64,000 nt of DNA. Origin: Bacteroidetes bacterium 46-16 (GTDB lineage Bacteria > Bacteroidota > Bacteroidia > Chitinophagales > Chitinophagaceae). Location of the stretch: contig MKUN01000037.1 in NCBI GenBank assembly GCA_001897835.1, positions 1 to 64,000 of the forward strand. Reading direction: 5' to 3'. A model generated the notes under the pieces. It ran no database searches, was not told the DNA's origin, and was given only the letters and a program-made list of their open reading frames with translations. Numbering within the stretch: the stretch's first letter is position 1; every line of letters begins with the position of its first letter. Below, piece by piece: positions 25,220 to 34,091 of the stretch. Both the position numbers and the translations under genes were made by a program.

Positions 25220-26002
25220 ATGTACCGCAACGAACTCATCAGCCTTAATAAATACATCTCCTCATCCGGCTTCTGCTCACGCCGGGAGGCAGATAAGCTC
25301 ATAGAGCAGGCAAGGGTGACCGTGAACGGCGAACTGGTGGTATTTGCTACTAAGGTAAAACCAGGGGACCAGGTGGCCATCGACGGCGAACCGATCAGGA
25401 AGAAAAAGAAAAGGGCCATCTATATAGCCTGTAATAAACCTGCGGGAGTAACATCGACCACCGACCCCAAGGACAAGAGCAATATCATTTATTTCCTCAA
25501 TCACCCGAAAAGGATATTCCCGGTGGGCAGGCTGGATAAAGACTCTGAAGGCCTGATACTGCTTACCGATGATGGCGATATCGTGAATAAAATACTGCGT
25601 GCAGGCAACAGGCATGAGAAGGAGTATATAGTAAGCGTGGACAAACCGATCACACCGGAATTCATCAGGAAAATGAGCAGCGGTGTGCCCATACTGGATA
25701 CGGTAACACAAAAGTGCAAACTGCGACAGGAAGGCAATAAACGCTTCCGTATAACCCTTGTGCAGGGCCTCAACAGGCAGATAAGGCGCATGTGCGAATA
25801 CCTGGGCTATGATGTAATGAAACTGACACGTATACGCATCATGAACATTACGCTGGATAAATTACCCGTAGGCAAATGGCGCTACCTGAGCGATGCCGAA
25901 GTAAATGAGCTGAACCGGATGATGGAGGGATCGAGCAAAACGGAGGAGGCCTCTTACCTGGACGAACCACGACAAACAAGCAACAGGCGAAAAAAGAAAT
26001 AA
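25220..26002 (+). CDS. rluF: 23S rRNA pseudouridine synthase RluF-like
   Basis: A 260-residue RsuA-family enzyme. An S4 RNA-binding domain (~6-60: [20 protein letters not shown]) precedes the catalytic domain, whose Asp106 lies in [24 protein letters not shown] and the [18 protein letters not shown] motif complete the signature. The tail (~235-260) is charged and probably flexible. ATG 25220 is the natural start of the S4 domain; the frame continues upstream to 25037, but that part looks non-coding. In E. coli RluF modifies U2604; RluB/RluE-type specificity cannot be fully excluded. Confidence 0.88.
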   Translation: MYRNELISLNKYISSSGFCSRREADKLIEQARVTVNGELVVFATKVKPGDQVAIDGEPIRKKKKRAIYIACNKPAGVTSTTDPKDKSNIIYFLNHPKRIFPVGRLDKDSEGLILLTDDGDIVNKILRAGNRHEKEYIVSVDKPITPEFIRKMSSGVPILDTVTQKCKLRQEGNKRFRITLVQGLNRQIRRMCEYLGYDVMKLTRIRIMNITLDKLPVGKWRYLSDAEVNELNRMMEGSSKTEEASYLDEPRQTSNRRKKK

Positions 26003-26048
26003 GCAAAGAAAAAGGCCTTAACTTAGGACTAATTAATACCCTCCCCTT

Positions 26049-26858
26049 ATGGATAAGAACAATAACGACCTGCGCTATGCCGTGCTGATAGATGCCGACA
26101 ATGTGCCTTACAGCAATATAAGCGGCATGCTGGAAGAGATAGCCAAGTATGGCACCCCTACCTTCAAGCGCATCTATGGCGACTGGACCAAGCCTACCGT
26201 AAGCGGCTGGAAGACCGTGCTGCTGGAGCATGCCATTACCCCCGTGCAACAATACAGCTATACCAGCGGCAAGAACGCTACGGACAGCGCCATGATCATA
26301 GATGCAATGGACATACTATACAGCGGGCGCGTGGATGGCTTCTGCATCGTATCGAGCGACAGTGATTTTACGCGGCTGGCGATACGCCTGCGCGAGGCCG
26401 GCATGCGGGTAATAGGCATAGGTGAAAAGAAAACACCTACGGCCTTCATATCGGCTTGTGAAAAGTTCATCTATATAGAGATATTAAAGCAGGGCGAGGA
26501 AGAAGAGAAAGAAGACAAAAGAGAACATGGCAACGAAGCTTCCAGATCCATAACCAAACTGGATAAAAAGATGCTTACTCTCATCTCCTCGTCTATCAGC
26601 GACCTGGCCAATGAATCGGGCTGGGCCTTCCTTGGTGACCTGGGTAACCTGATCCTTAAAAAGCGTCCTGACTTTGATCCGCGCAATTACGGTTTTAAAA
26701 AGCTGGCGCAGCTCATTAAAAGCATAGATACCGTAGAGGTGGAAGAACGCACATCGGAACGGGGCGATAATAAGCTGGTGTACATACGCACCCGTAAACA
26801 GGGCCAGCCAAAGAAGATTGCCAAACCTGCAGGCAGGAAAAATGCAGGCCCTAAATAG
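26049..26858 (+). CDS. NYN (PIN-like) nuclease domain protein with LOTUS/OST-HTH domain
   Basis: A 269-residue cytosolic protein. The N-terminal NYN domain (~8-155) has the acidic residues expected for metal-dependent RNA cleavage: Asp15/Asp17 in LIDADN, Asp in NATDSAM and SSDSDFT. After an acidic linker, the C-terminal ~75 residues (LISSSISDLANESGWAFLGDLGNLILKKRPDFDPRNYGFKK) resemble a LOTUS/OST-HTH RNA-binding domain. The tail is basic. NYN-LOTUS proteins are predicted to act on RNA, but substrates are poorly known. Its 3' end overlaps the convergent GNAT gene by 8 bases. Confidence 0.85.
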   Translation: MDKNNNDLRYAVLIDADNVPYSNISGMLEEIAKYGTPTFKRIYGDWTKPTVSGWKTVLLEHAITPVQQYSYTSGKNATDSAMIIDAMDILYSGRVDGFCIVSSDSDFTRLAIRLREAGMRVIGIGEKKTPTAFISACEKFIYIEILKQGEEEEKEDKREHGNEASRSITKLDKKMLTLISSSISDLANESGWAFLGDLGNLILKKRPDFDPRNYGFKKLAQLIKSIDTVEVEERTSERGDNKLVYIRTRKQGQPKKIAKPAGRKNAGPK

Positions 26859-27417
26859 CTTTTATATATTCCCTCTTCAGCAGGGAAAAACAAAGCGAGT
26901 CTTCGATAAGGCCATCTTTGCAATAATGCTCCCGCATTACCCCCTCGAGCGTGAAACCAAACTTATGCATGAGCCGCTGCGAAGCTGGGTTGTGCAGGCC
27001 AACAAAAGCCTCGATACGGTTGAGCCCCATAGGACCAAAACCATGATCAATAAGTGCCGCTATGGCTTCACTCATATAGCCCTTGCCTTTGTCATCATCG
27101 CTGTTCATAGCATAACCTATCTCGGCGCGCTGATGCAGTGCGAACCACATATGAAAACCACAACGGCCAATGAACCTGCCCCGCTGCTTATTTACCATTA
27201 TAAAGTTGGCATAAGATATACGGTAGGTTTCCATACCTGTACGGTATTTCTCCAGGTCGACAGAGAAATCCTCTATACTATCAAGACCTAAGAAATCTAC
27301 GATCTCGCCATCACTGCATTCATTGAGCAATACCCGGCTCATGGCAGGGTTTATTTCAATAAGCTCCAGCCGGTCCGTTTCAAGCCGTGCATATTCCGTT
27401 CCTTTGAAAAATGTCAT
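26851..27417 (-). CDS. GNAT-family N-acetyltransferase (RimJ/RimL type)
   Basis: A 188-residue acetyl-CoA-dependent enzyme. The RimJ/RimL pattern is visible: LETDRLELIEINPAM at the N-terminus, the FIGRCGFH strand, EIGYAMNSDDDKGKGYMSEAIAALIDHGF (acetyl-CoA pyrophosphate loop) and NRIEAFVGLHNPASQRLMHKFGF. The acceptor could be a protein N-terminus or a small molecule. Its start overlaps the VOC gene stop by one base (TAATG), so it is the last gene of the GLPGLI-TonB-VOC operon. Confidence 0.88.
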   Translation of the reverse strand: MTFFKGTEYARLETDRLELIEINPAMSRVLLNECSDGEIVDFLGLDSIEDFSVDLEKYRTGMETYRISYANFIMVNKQRGRFIGRCGFHMWFALHQRAEIGYAMNSDDDKGKGYMSEAIAALIDHGFGPMGLNRIEAFVGLHNPASQRLMHKFGFTLEGVMREHYCKDGLIEDSLCFSLLKREYIKAI

Positions 27418-28184
27418 TACATACCGATTTTGAATAAAAAGAGGTGTTGTTGCTCCGGCGTTTCGATCATTACGTTCGACGGCCCCCCACGCTCAGTATT
27501 AGGCATGCCTTCCGCTTTTAGTTTTTCTATTTTCTCTTTCATATCAGCAGCAAAGAAGGTAATAGCAGGATAATCAAAACTACTGGTCTGGTGCAGGCCT
27601 ATGATGGCCAGGCCATCTGAAGCTATTGCCCAGGGATAAGGAGCTGAAAATTTGGAAATATAAGTAAAGCCTATCTTCTCCCAAAAATCGAGAGAGGCGT
27701 CGAGATCCGTAACGGTATGGGTAAACTCACCGAAAATTCCACAGGCTTTATTCACGTATTTATCGGGGCTAAAGAGATCGCCCTGGGGCATAGTGAGCAA
27801 TGTATGGCCTGTGGGCTGCACAAAACCATCCACTTTGGTTACGAGGCTTATATTCAAAGCATCGGGCGACTGAAAGAGATAACGCTTGATCATATCGCTA
27901 TCCTTAGGCCTTTGGATAAAGTTTATTCCTTTTGCTTCCAGCTCCGCAACTATTTTATCCATATCCTCAACATAGTAGGTAAGCGCTATGTATAGCTGCG
28001 CATCCTGGCGCAGCATGATAAGCAGGGCCCCGTCGGTTATTTGTATCCATGGGAAAGGCCAATCGGCACGATACAATTCTTTAAAGCCAAGCTTTTGGTA
28101 AAAAGCGAGCGATTGCTCAAGGTCAGGAGCAGTGATGGTAAGCGCAGTAATCTCTCCAAGTAATGGTTTAGGCAAATCAGGCAT
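27417..28184 (-). CDS. VOC (glyoxalase/bleomycin-resistance fold) family protein, two domains
   Basis: A ~255-residue protein of two tandem vicinal-oxygen-chelate domains (ITALTITAPDLEQSLAFYQKLGF and FTHTVTDLDASLDFWEKIGF). Metal ligands typical of glyoxalases are not all evident, so the activity is unknown. Possible starts are GTG 28232 (4 bases after the TonB receptor stop), ATG 28214 and ATG 28184; the last directly precedes the conserved first strand and is used here. The tight spacing puts it in the same operon as the receptor. Confidence 0.82.
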   Translation of the reverse strand: MPDLPKPLLGEITALTITAPDLEQSLAFYQKLGFKELYRADWPFPWIQITDGALLIMLRQDAQLYIALTYYVEDMDKIVAELEAKGINFIQRPKDSDMIKRYLFQSPDALNISLVTKVDGFVQPTGHTLLTMPQGDLFSPDKYVNKACGIFGEFTHTVTDLDASLDFWEKIGFTYISKFSAPYPWAIASDGLAIIGLHQTSSFDYPAITFFAADMKEKIEKLKAEGMPNTERGGPSNVMIETPEQQHLFLFKIGM

Positions 28185-28236
28185 ATCAACAGAATTTGCA
28201 GCAAATATCTGCATTAATGCCTGAATTACCACAGCA

Positions 28237-30999
28237 TCACTTCATATCGATATGTATAGCGCCCGGCCCTGCATTACCACCTGTTTTGTTTAGCCTGTAT
28301 TTGAAGGAGAGCATAAAATACCTGCCTATGATATCAGACCTTTTCTCCTGCAGATAGTTGAGCTGAGCTATACGGGTTAAGCCTGTGTTTCGATTAAGGA
28401 TATCGAAAGCATCGAAAGTAAGAACCCCGCGTTTTGCCTTAAGGAAATAGTATGAGGCGGCAGCTTTGAGCAAGGGTATGCTCACCGGCTTATCAAAACT
28501 CCGGGCATCATAGATATCGAGATCGGCGCTGGCCATGAAATACCAATGATCAGTGGGTTTATAGCTCAGCGTTGCCTTACCGCCATAGTTATAAAAAGTA
28601 TTATTGAGCGAACGCTCTATCGAATAGCTGGCATCGGATATATTGAGGAAACCAGTCACTTCGGCATCCCATTTGTCTTTTTTGCGGTTGTCAATGCCCA
28701 GCTCAAAACTATGCGTGAATGTATTGCTGTTGTTATTGATGCCATTCACGGGGTTAATACCCTTATTATACTGCTCATCAAAAGACATGTTTATATCTAT
28801 GCCCAACTTCCTGACGGGAGTAGAAAACTCAGCCCTGCCCCTCAGGTCATAATCACCAGGCACATTTACCAGTGTAGCGGACTGCCCGAGGCCACTATTC
28901 ACTGTGCGGGCCCAGTTGATCTTATCATGGGTATATTTAAAGGTAAGGTTTGCAAATAAGGAAGTAAACGAGAACTGGTCGAAACGCAGCCAGTTGACAT
29001 TGAAGGTATGGCTATATTCCGGCTTAAGCGACCTGTTACCTGTGGTTATGTAAAGCGGATCAACTGTATTGGCAACGGGCAGCATCTGCTGCACACCCGG
29101 GGCATTGACAGCCGATGTATAAGAAAGGCCTATATGCCGGCCCATGCCATATTCCTTCTGCCACAATACGGATGGGAGCAGGTAATAGTAATTAGCATTG
29201 CGCGATGCAGTACCCGAAAGAGCTGTGGAAAGCGTTGAAAGCTGAAGACCAAGTGCTGCATTGAACTGCACTTTATCATTACTTTTCTTTATACCAAGCC
29301 CCGGTTTGATCCAGCGGAACGTTCTCCCGTAATCAGGGCTTAATGAGTCTATATTACCCGCCTCGCGCGGCATATATCCCTGGCTACGCAAGATGTGATC
29401 CTCATCATTAGCGGCTTTTATTTCCGGCTCTGTATAATAGCCCCGGCCAAGCCTGCGCACAACAGAGGCACCCAGCGAGTAGGTATATTTATCATCATGA
29501 TCGTCACGGTACTGGTCATCATAAAAGGTATGGCCAATGGTATCGAAGTAGGTAGTAGCATTATTCCACTGGGTATTGGTAAGCCCTTTGTCAAAGCTGC
29601 CATCAGCAAACACCTTGAAAACGGGCCAGTTACCCTGATACTTCTTTAAATAAGACAGGCCTACATTGCCATTGATATCGTTACCCTTATCGCGGGCAGT
29701 GCTTTGCAGCCTGTTGAGTACAAGGTCGCTTATATAGCTTGCAGAATAAAGATCGCGGTTGGTAGCGGAAGTACTTAAAGCCGCAGTGCCATTTAGCAAA
29801 AGCTGCTTTGTTGAATCTATTTCGTTGCGCCAGCTGAAGTTGAGCTTATGTCCCCAATTTTCCGAATGCTCATTTGTATTATCATCCTTTATGAAGGTGC
29901 TGCTACCTGTATAATTCTTTGTATTGGTCTGCTCTTTGAGATCTTTCCCTGCACCATTCCCCATATAACTGATATTGAAAGTATTGTTCTCACGTGGTTC
30001 ATAACTATAATTAATGCCACCTGCGCCGGAAGTGACCAGGCCAGTTACCTGCTGCCCGAAGTTCACAGGCATTGAGCCATCGATACGAAGCGACAAGCTA
30101 CCATTGCCATTCATCAAACCACGCATACCACCATTGAAGCTGAGATAATCCTCTAAAGTAAAGCCGAACTGGTTGATATTGTTTACCATGCCCAGTGCCG
30201 AGAACTGGGACTTTTTAGCAAAGCGGTATAGCTTGCCGCCAAACTGGTAGTGATCGCCACTACCATAGCCAGCCTGCACATCGCCAAAGTAGCCGTGCTT
30301 TTTATCGTCTTTCAGGGTGAGGTTTATGGTCTTATCCCGCGTACCATCATCTATACCGGTAAATGCAGACTGGTCGGAATGCCTGTCGAAGACCTGGACT
30401 TTATTAATGGCATCGGCAGGCAGGTTCTTTGTAGCCACCTTAGGGTCGTTACTAAAAAAATCCTTGCCATCCACGGTTACCCGCTGCACGTCCTTACCCT
30501 GGGCTTTTATATTACCCGCCTTATCCACCTGTACACCCGGCAGTTTCCTGAGCAGGTCTTCCACATTGGCATCAGGTTTTACTTTATAGGCTGCAGCATT
30601 ATATTCCAGCGTATCACCCTTTAACATCAATGGTATTTTCTCTGCATTCACTTCTACCTCATGCAAGTTGACTGGAGTTTCTTTCAATACGATTACGCCA
30701 ATGTTATTGCCTTTGAGCATGGGCATGGACAAAGACTGGTAATAGGTGCTAAAACCCAGCATGGCTACCTGCAACAGGTATTCACCGTTTGTAATACCTT
30801 TTACGTGGAATAAGCCCTGCTCATTGGTAATACCAAAGAATGCCAGTGTAGAATCGGCCGGGTTGAGCAGGGACACAGTAGTATATGCCAATGGTACTGC
30901 TTTCTCATCCACAATATTTCCCTCCAGGTCATATTGCTGGGCAAGTGCATTTGCATGGCAACAAAAAAATAGCGAAAATAAAAGGACCCATGTACGCAT
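28237..30999 (-). CDS. TonB-dependent receptor-like outer membrane protein
   Basis: A 920-residue outer-membrane beta-barrel. Order: signal peptide (~1-20), carboxypeptidase-regulatory-like domain (~22-105, LEGNIVDEKAVPLAYTTVSL), plug domain (~125-240, LRKLPGVQVDKAGNIKAQG and VDGKDFFSND), and a large C-terminal barrel. This is the SusC-like/OMP_b-brl_3 architecture. It lacks a partner SusD and instead follows a GLPGLI gene by 6 bases. The cargo is unknown; receptors paired with GLPGLI proteins are common in Bacteroidota but uncharacterised. The diverging histidine kinase pair is a candidate regulator. Confidence 0.88.
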   Translation of the reverse strand: MRTWVLLFSLFFCCHANALAQQYDLEGNIVDEKAVPLAYTTVSLLNPADSTLAFFGITNEQGLFHVKGITNGEYLLQVAMLGFSTYYQSLSMPMLKGNNIGVIVLKETPVNLHEVEVNAEKIPLMLKGDTLEYNAAAYKVKPDANVEDLLRKLPGVQVDKAGNIKAQGKDVQRVTVDGKDFFSNDPKVATKNLPADAINKVQVFDRHSDQSAFTGIDDGTRDKTINLTLKDDKKHGYFGDVQAGYGSGDHYQFGGKLYRFAKKSQFSALGMVNNINQFGFTLEDYLSFNGGMRGLMNGNGSLSLRIDGSMPVNFGQQVTGLVTSGAGGINYSYEPRENNTFNISYMGNGAGKDLKEQTNTKNYTGSSTFIKDDNTNEHSENWGHKLNFSWRNEIDSTKQLLLNGTAALSTSATNRDLYSASYISDLVLNRLQSTARDKGNDINGNVGLSYLKKYQGNWPVFKVFADGSFDKGLTNTQWNNATTYFDTIGHTFYDDQYRDDHDDKYTYSLGASVVRRLGRGYYTEPEIKAANDEDHILRSQGYMPREAGNIDSLSPDYGRTFRWIKPGLGIKKSNDKVQFNAALGLQLSTLSTALSGTASRNANYYYLLPSVLWQKEYGMGRHIGLSYTSAVNAPGVQQMLPVANTVDPLYITTGNRSLKPEYSHTFNVNWLRFDQFSFTSLFANLTFKYTHDKINWARTVNSGLGQSATLVNVPGDYDLRGRAEFSTPVRKLGIDINMSFDEQYNKGINPVNGINNNSNTFTHSFELGIDNRKKDKWDAEVTGFLNISDASYSIERSLNNTFYNYGGKATLSYKPTDHWYFMASADLDIYDARSFDKPVSIPLLKAAASYYFLKAKRGVLTFDAFDILNRNTGLTRIAQLNYLQEKRSDIIGRYFMLSFKYRLNKTGGNAGPGAIHIDMK

Positions 31000-31005
31000 A
31001 GCTGC

Positions 31006-31785
31006 TTACCTCCCTAATTTTATGATCACACTATTGCTGCCTCCATTCTCCTTCATCATTTCCTTCTGCTTTTCCTCAACTATTTTTTCGTACTCATCGC
31101 GGGTTACTTTCTTACCCCCCTTTGGCTTTACGATCAGCTTATTGTTGTCCGTACCAAACACCACATCATCCGCTATTATTTCCAACTGGCTATTTTGTTT
31201 TGCTTCCAGTATCATACCGGGCAACCCTCTAAAGCCCTGGGGACCTATTGATACGGGTATTGCTGCTGTGAACCATGCCGTGAGTGTATCTTTACCTTTC
31301 ATTAACACGGCTTCCTGGCAAGGGTAACCAAGTATGGTTTTCTGGTTGCCCGTCATCTTCCATTTAGGTTGGTCAATATCCGATGTAATAAGGAATTTCC
31401 TGCCCATAAAATCGCGCTGCTCTATACGGTGGGCATCTTTCAGCGATGTGTATACGATATCTTCCGGCACAGCAACTTTGAAGACCATCCTCATATTACC
31501 GTCATTTTGTTCAATATCATGATTTTCCACCGCGCTCTTCTTATCATTAGTATACAGAGCAGCATCGGCATTATAGTACAGCACCCTTTTTGTATGCTGC
31601 TCTTTGGGCATCATATTCCTTATTTGTTCTGCATCGACGTTGCCATTGGCTTGTACATCAACATCACCACTAAGGTCTATATTCATTTTCATGGTTTCGG
31701 TGTAGGTGATCGTACCTGCCATATTCTGGGCATGGAGTACCTGCAAGAGGCTTAGGCAACAAAAAGTAAGAAGCGCTTTTTTCAT
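31006..31785 (-). CDS. GLPGLI family protein
   Basis: A 259-residue exported protein (signal ~1-19, LQVLHAQ). The family signature is GPQGFRGLPGMILEA (~183). Beta-rich segments GTITYTETMKMNI and YPCQEAVLMKGKDTLTAWFTAAIPV surround it. The function of the family is unknown; members are usually next to TonB-dependent receptors, as here (6 bases before the receptor start). The C-terminus is Lys/Glu rich and helical. The upstream 136-base region contains phased GGTTAAT repeats that may control this operon. Confidence 0.9.
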   Translation of the reverse strand: MKKALLTFCCLSLLQVLHAQNMAGTITYTETMKMNIDLSGDVDVQANGNVDAEQIRNMMPKEQHTKRVLYYNADAALYTNDKKSAVENHDIEQNDGNMRMVFKVAVPEDIVYTSLKDAHRIEQRDFMGRKFLITSDIDQPKWKMTGNQKTILGYPCQEAVLMKGKDTLTAWFTAAIPVSIGPQGFRGLPGMILEAKQNSQLEIIADDVVFGTDNNKLIVKPKGGKKVTRDEYEKIVEEKQKEMMKENGGSNSVIIKLGR

Positions 31786-31830
31786 TTTATTTGTTTTGAC
31801 CCGAAATTAATTACACCGCTCATGCAAGCC

Positions 31831-31879
31831 GGTTAATGCTAAGGGAATTAAGGTTAATTAAGGTTAATGAATGGTAACG
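31831..31879. promoter_or_regulatory. Phased GGTTAAT direct repeats, putative response-regulator site
   Basis: GGTTAAT occurs at 31831, 31852 and 31862, with a related GGTAACG at 31873. The offsets 21, 10 and 11 are near multiples of a helical turn, as in OmpR-type binding sites. The array lies between the divergent GLPGLI operon and the kinase/regulator operon. Confidence 0.5.
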
Positions 31880-31921
31880 AACCGTTGCTAAATCGTAATT
31901 TGGCAAACGGATACACGGACT

Positions 31922-33394
31922 TTGGAACAAGGAAAAAAACTAAAAAGAGTAAAGTATATGATGCTGTTCAGCGAACTGTTGCTGCTGGCATTCATGTGCT
32001 ATTGGGTTTATAACCAATACAAGAATGCACGCAGCGATTTCCAGCAAGCCCTTGCTGTAGAATTTGATGAATCGCAAAGGCAAATATCCGACTCCTTACT
32101 GATGGGGCATTTCAAAGAGCATGCGCTCCCGGCTGCAAAAATAAGTACCGTAAATACAAATGACAGTAGCGGTCACCTGCCCCAAAATACCGGGATAAAG
32201 ATCGCGTTCGGACCAAAGGGTAACACCGTCAATTATTATAAAATAGAAGGTACAGTCCACGATGATACAAAAAAGATATCGCAGGAGCTGGAACATGACA
32301 GTACCCGAAGTGCCTTTATCAGTCAAGACCTGCCCGGCAATGACGTACAGGTGGTCAATATCATATACCGGAACCTAAAGTTCTTTGCCGACTCGAATAG
32401 TGCCGCCCTGTTCCGTAATGATACCAGCCTGTTCAACAAAGAATTCAGCCGGAAAATGAAGGATAAAGGTTGGGGCATCCATATTAAATGGACAGAAGAC
32501 AGTGCATTCCGTAAGGACAATAAAAGGTTCTATATTAAAAGCGATTATTTTACCAATAGTTATGGTGTTGAAGTGAGCCATTTCTCCTGGTACCTGCTCA
32601 AAAAAGTATCGCCCCAAATATTGTTTACGCTGGCTCTTCTGATCATTACCGGACTTGCCTTCCGCTTTGCCTACAAAAGCCTGAAAGAACAAATAATGCT
32701 GGGCACGCTTAAGAACGATTTCATCAGCAACATGTCGCATGAGCTAAAAACGCCTGTATCCACAATAAAAGTAGCCCTTGAAGCACTGGAAACTTACAAT
32801 GTGATCGCGGACCGGGAGAAAGCAAAGGATTATCTTGAAATGGCCAACCTGGAAATGAAACGACTGGACCTCCTGATCAACCAGGCGCTCAACAGCAGCC
32901 TGCTGGAAGACGGGAAGATCGCTTTTCATAAGAACAAGGAAGACCTGGAAGCGGTGACCTCAGAGGTACTGGACATTTTGCGGGTACGGTTCAACCAACA
33001 GCAGGCAATTATCAGCTTCGAACATACGGGGAGTAATTTCGATGCAAATGTGGATAAACTGCATATACAAGGGGTATTGATCAACATACTGGATAACTGC
33101 CTTAAATATGCAGGTGCAGCACCCTCAATAACTGTAAGCATTACAGAACTGGAAAATGAACTACAGATTGCTGTTGCCGACAATGGCCCCGGTATACCAA
33201 AAGAATATATTGATAAGATATTTGAGAAATTCTTCCGTGTTCCTACAGGTGACGAACATAATATCAAAGGCTACGGGCTGGGGCTGAGCTATGCTGCGCA
33301 GGTAATGCAACAACATGGCGGCAGTATTAAAGTTGCCAACCTTGCTACGGGGGGCAGTATTTTTACGCTTTCATTTCCAAAGTACATGACATGA
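31922..33394 (+). CDS. Sensor histidine kinase of a two-component system
   Basis: A 490-residue inner-membrane kinase. A first TM helix (~14-32) and second (~235-255) flank a ~200-residue periplasmic sensor domain of unknown ligand. The kinase core has the H-box NMSHELKTPVS with phospho-acceptor His273, N-box LINILDNCLKYA, G1 VADNGPGIP and G2 KGYGLGLSYA. The start is a TTG at 31922; ATG 31958 would remove basic residues before the first TM. It overlaps the response regulator by 4 bases. It resembles RprX-type kinases of Bacteroides. Confidence 0.92.
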   Translation: MEQGKKLKRVKYMMLFSELLLLAFMCYWVYNQYKNARSDFQQALAVEFDESQRQISDSLLMGHFKEHALPAAKISTVNTNDSSGHLPQNTGIKIAFGPKGNTVNYYKIEGTVHDDTKKISQELEHDSTRSAFISQDLPGNDVQVVNIIYRNLKFFADSNSAALFRNDTSLFNKEFSRKMKDKGWGIHIKWTEDSAFRKDNKRFYIKSDYFTNSYGVEVSHFSWYLLKKVSPQILFTLALLIITGLAFRFAYKSLKEQIMLGTLKNDFISNMSHELKTPVSTIKVALEALETYNVIADREKAKDYLEMANLEMKRLDLLINQALNSSLLEDGKIAFHKNKEDLEAVTSEVLDILRVRFNQQQAIISFEHTGSNFDANVDKLHIQGVLINILDNCLKYAGAAPSITVSITELENELQIAVADNGPGIPKEYIDKIFEKFFRVPTGDEHNIKGYGLGLSYAAQVMQQHGGSIKVANLATGGSIFTLSFPKYMT

Positions 33395-34089
33395 AAAAGA
33401 AAGTGCTGTACATAGAAGATGAGCAGTTCCTGGCACGCATTGTCAAGGAGACCCTTGAGCTGAAAGGTTACGAGGTGCTGCATAAAAAGGACGGGGGCCG
33501 GTTAATAGATCTATTACAATCATTTTCGCCGGATATATGCGTGCTGGATGTGATGCTGCCTAATATTGACGGATATACGCTGGGCAGCACGATACGTAAT
33601 ATATACCCACAGTTGCCTGTCATTTTCCTGACGGCAAAGACACAGACCAGCGATATCCTTAAAGGCTTTTCGTCAGGAGGAACGGATTATCTAAAAAAGC
33701 CTTTCAGTATGGAAGAACTTATGGTGCGTATCGAAAACCAGCTAAAACTGGCTGCGCCAAAGGAAGACGCAAGTATCGAAACGCAGGAAGAGGTAGCATT
33801 AGGTAAATACCTATTCAGCCCCGGAAGGTATGAGTTGCAGATCAAGGGGACTATTATCAAGTTATCAAGCAGGGAATCAGAGATACTAAGCATATTGTGC
33901 AAGCACGCCAATAAAACTACCGACAGAAAAAAACTGCTGTATGCCGTATGGGGCGACGATTCATTCTTCAACTCCCGGAACCTCGATGTCTACATCAGGA
34001 AACTACGCGATTACTTATCGCAGGATGATGGCATTACGATCATAACCCTAAAAGGGAAAGGATATCATTTTACGGTACCCGGTATTTGA
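33391..34089 (+). CDS. OmpR-family response regulator
   Basis: A 232-residue cytosolic transcription factor. The receiver domain has acidic pocket residues (YIEDEQ), phospho-acceptor Asp53 (CVLDVMLP) and Lys in LKKPFSMEEL. The C-terminal winged-helix domain (~130-230) contains SSRESEILSILCKHANK and the recognition-helix region SRNLDVYIRKLRDYL. It overlaps the kinase stop (ATGA), so both proteins are made together. The divergent GGTTAAT repeats are its most likely binding site. Resembles RprY of Bacteroides. Confidence 0.93.
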   Translation: MKKKVLYIEDEQFLARIVKETLELKGYEVLHKKDGGRLIDLLQSFSPDICVLDVMLPNIDGYTLGSTIRNIYPQLPVIFLTAKTQTSDILKGFSSGGTDYLKKPFSMEELMVRIENQLKLAAPKEDASIETQEEVALGKYLFSPGRYELQIKGTIIKLSSRESEILSILCKHANKTTDRKKLLYAVWGDDSFFNSRNLDVYIRKLRDYLSQDDGITIITLKGKGYHFTVPGI

Positions 34090-34091
34090 AT

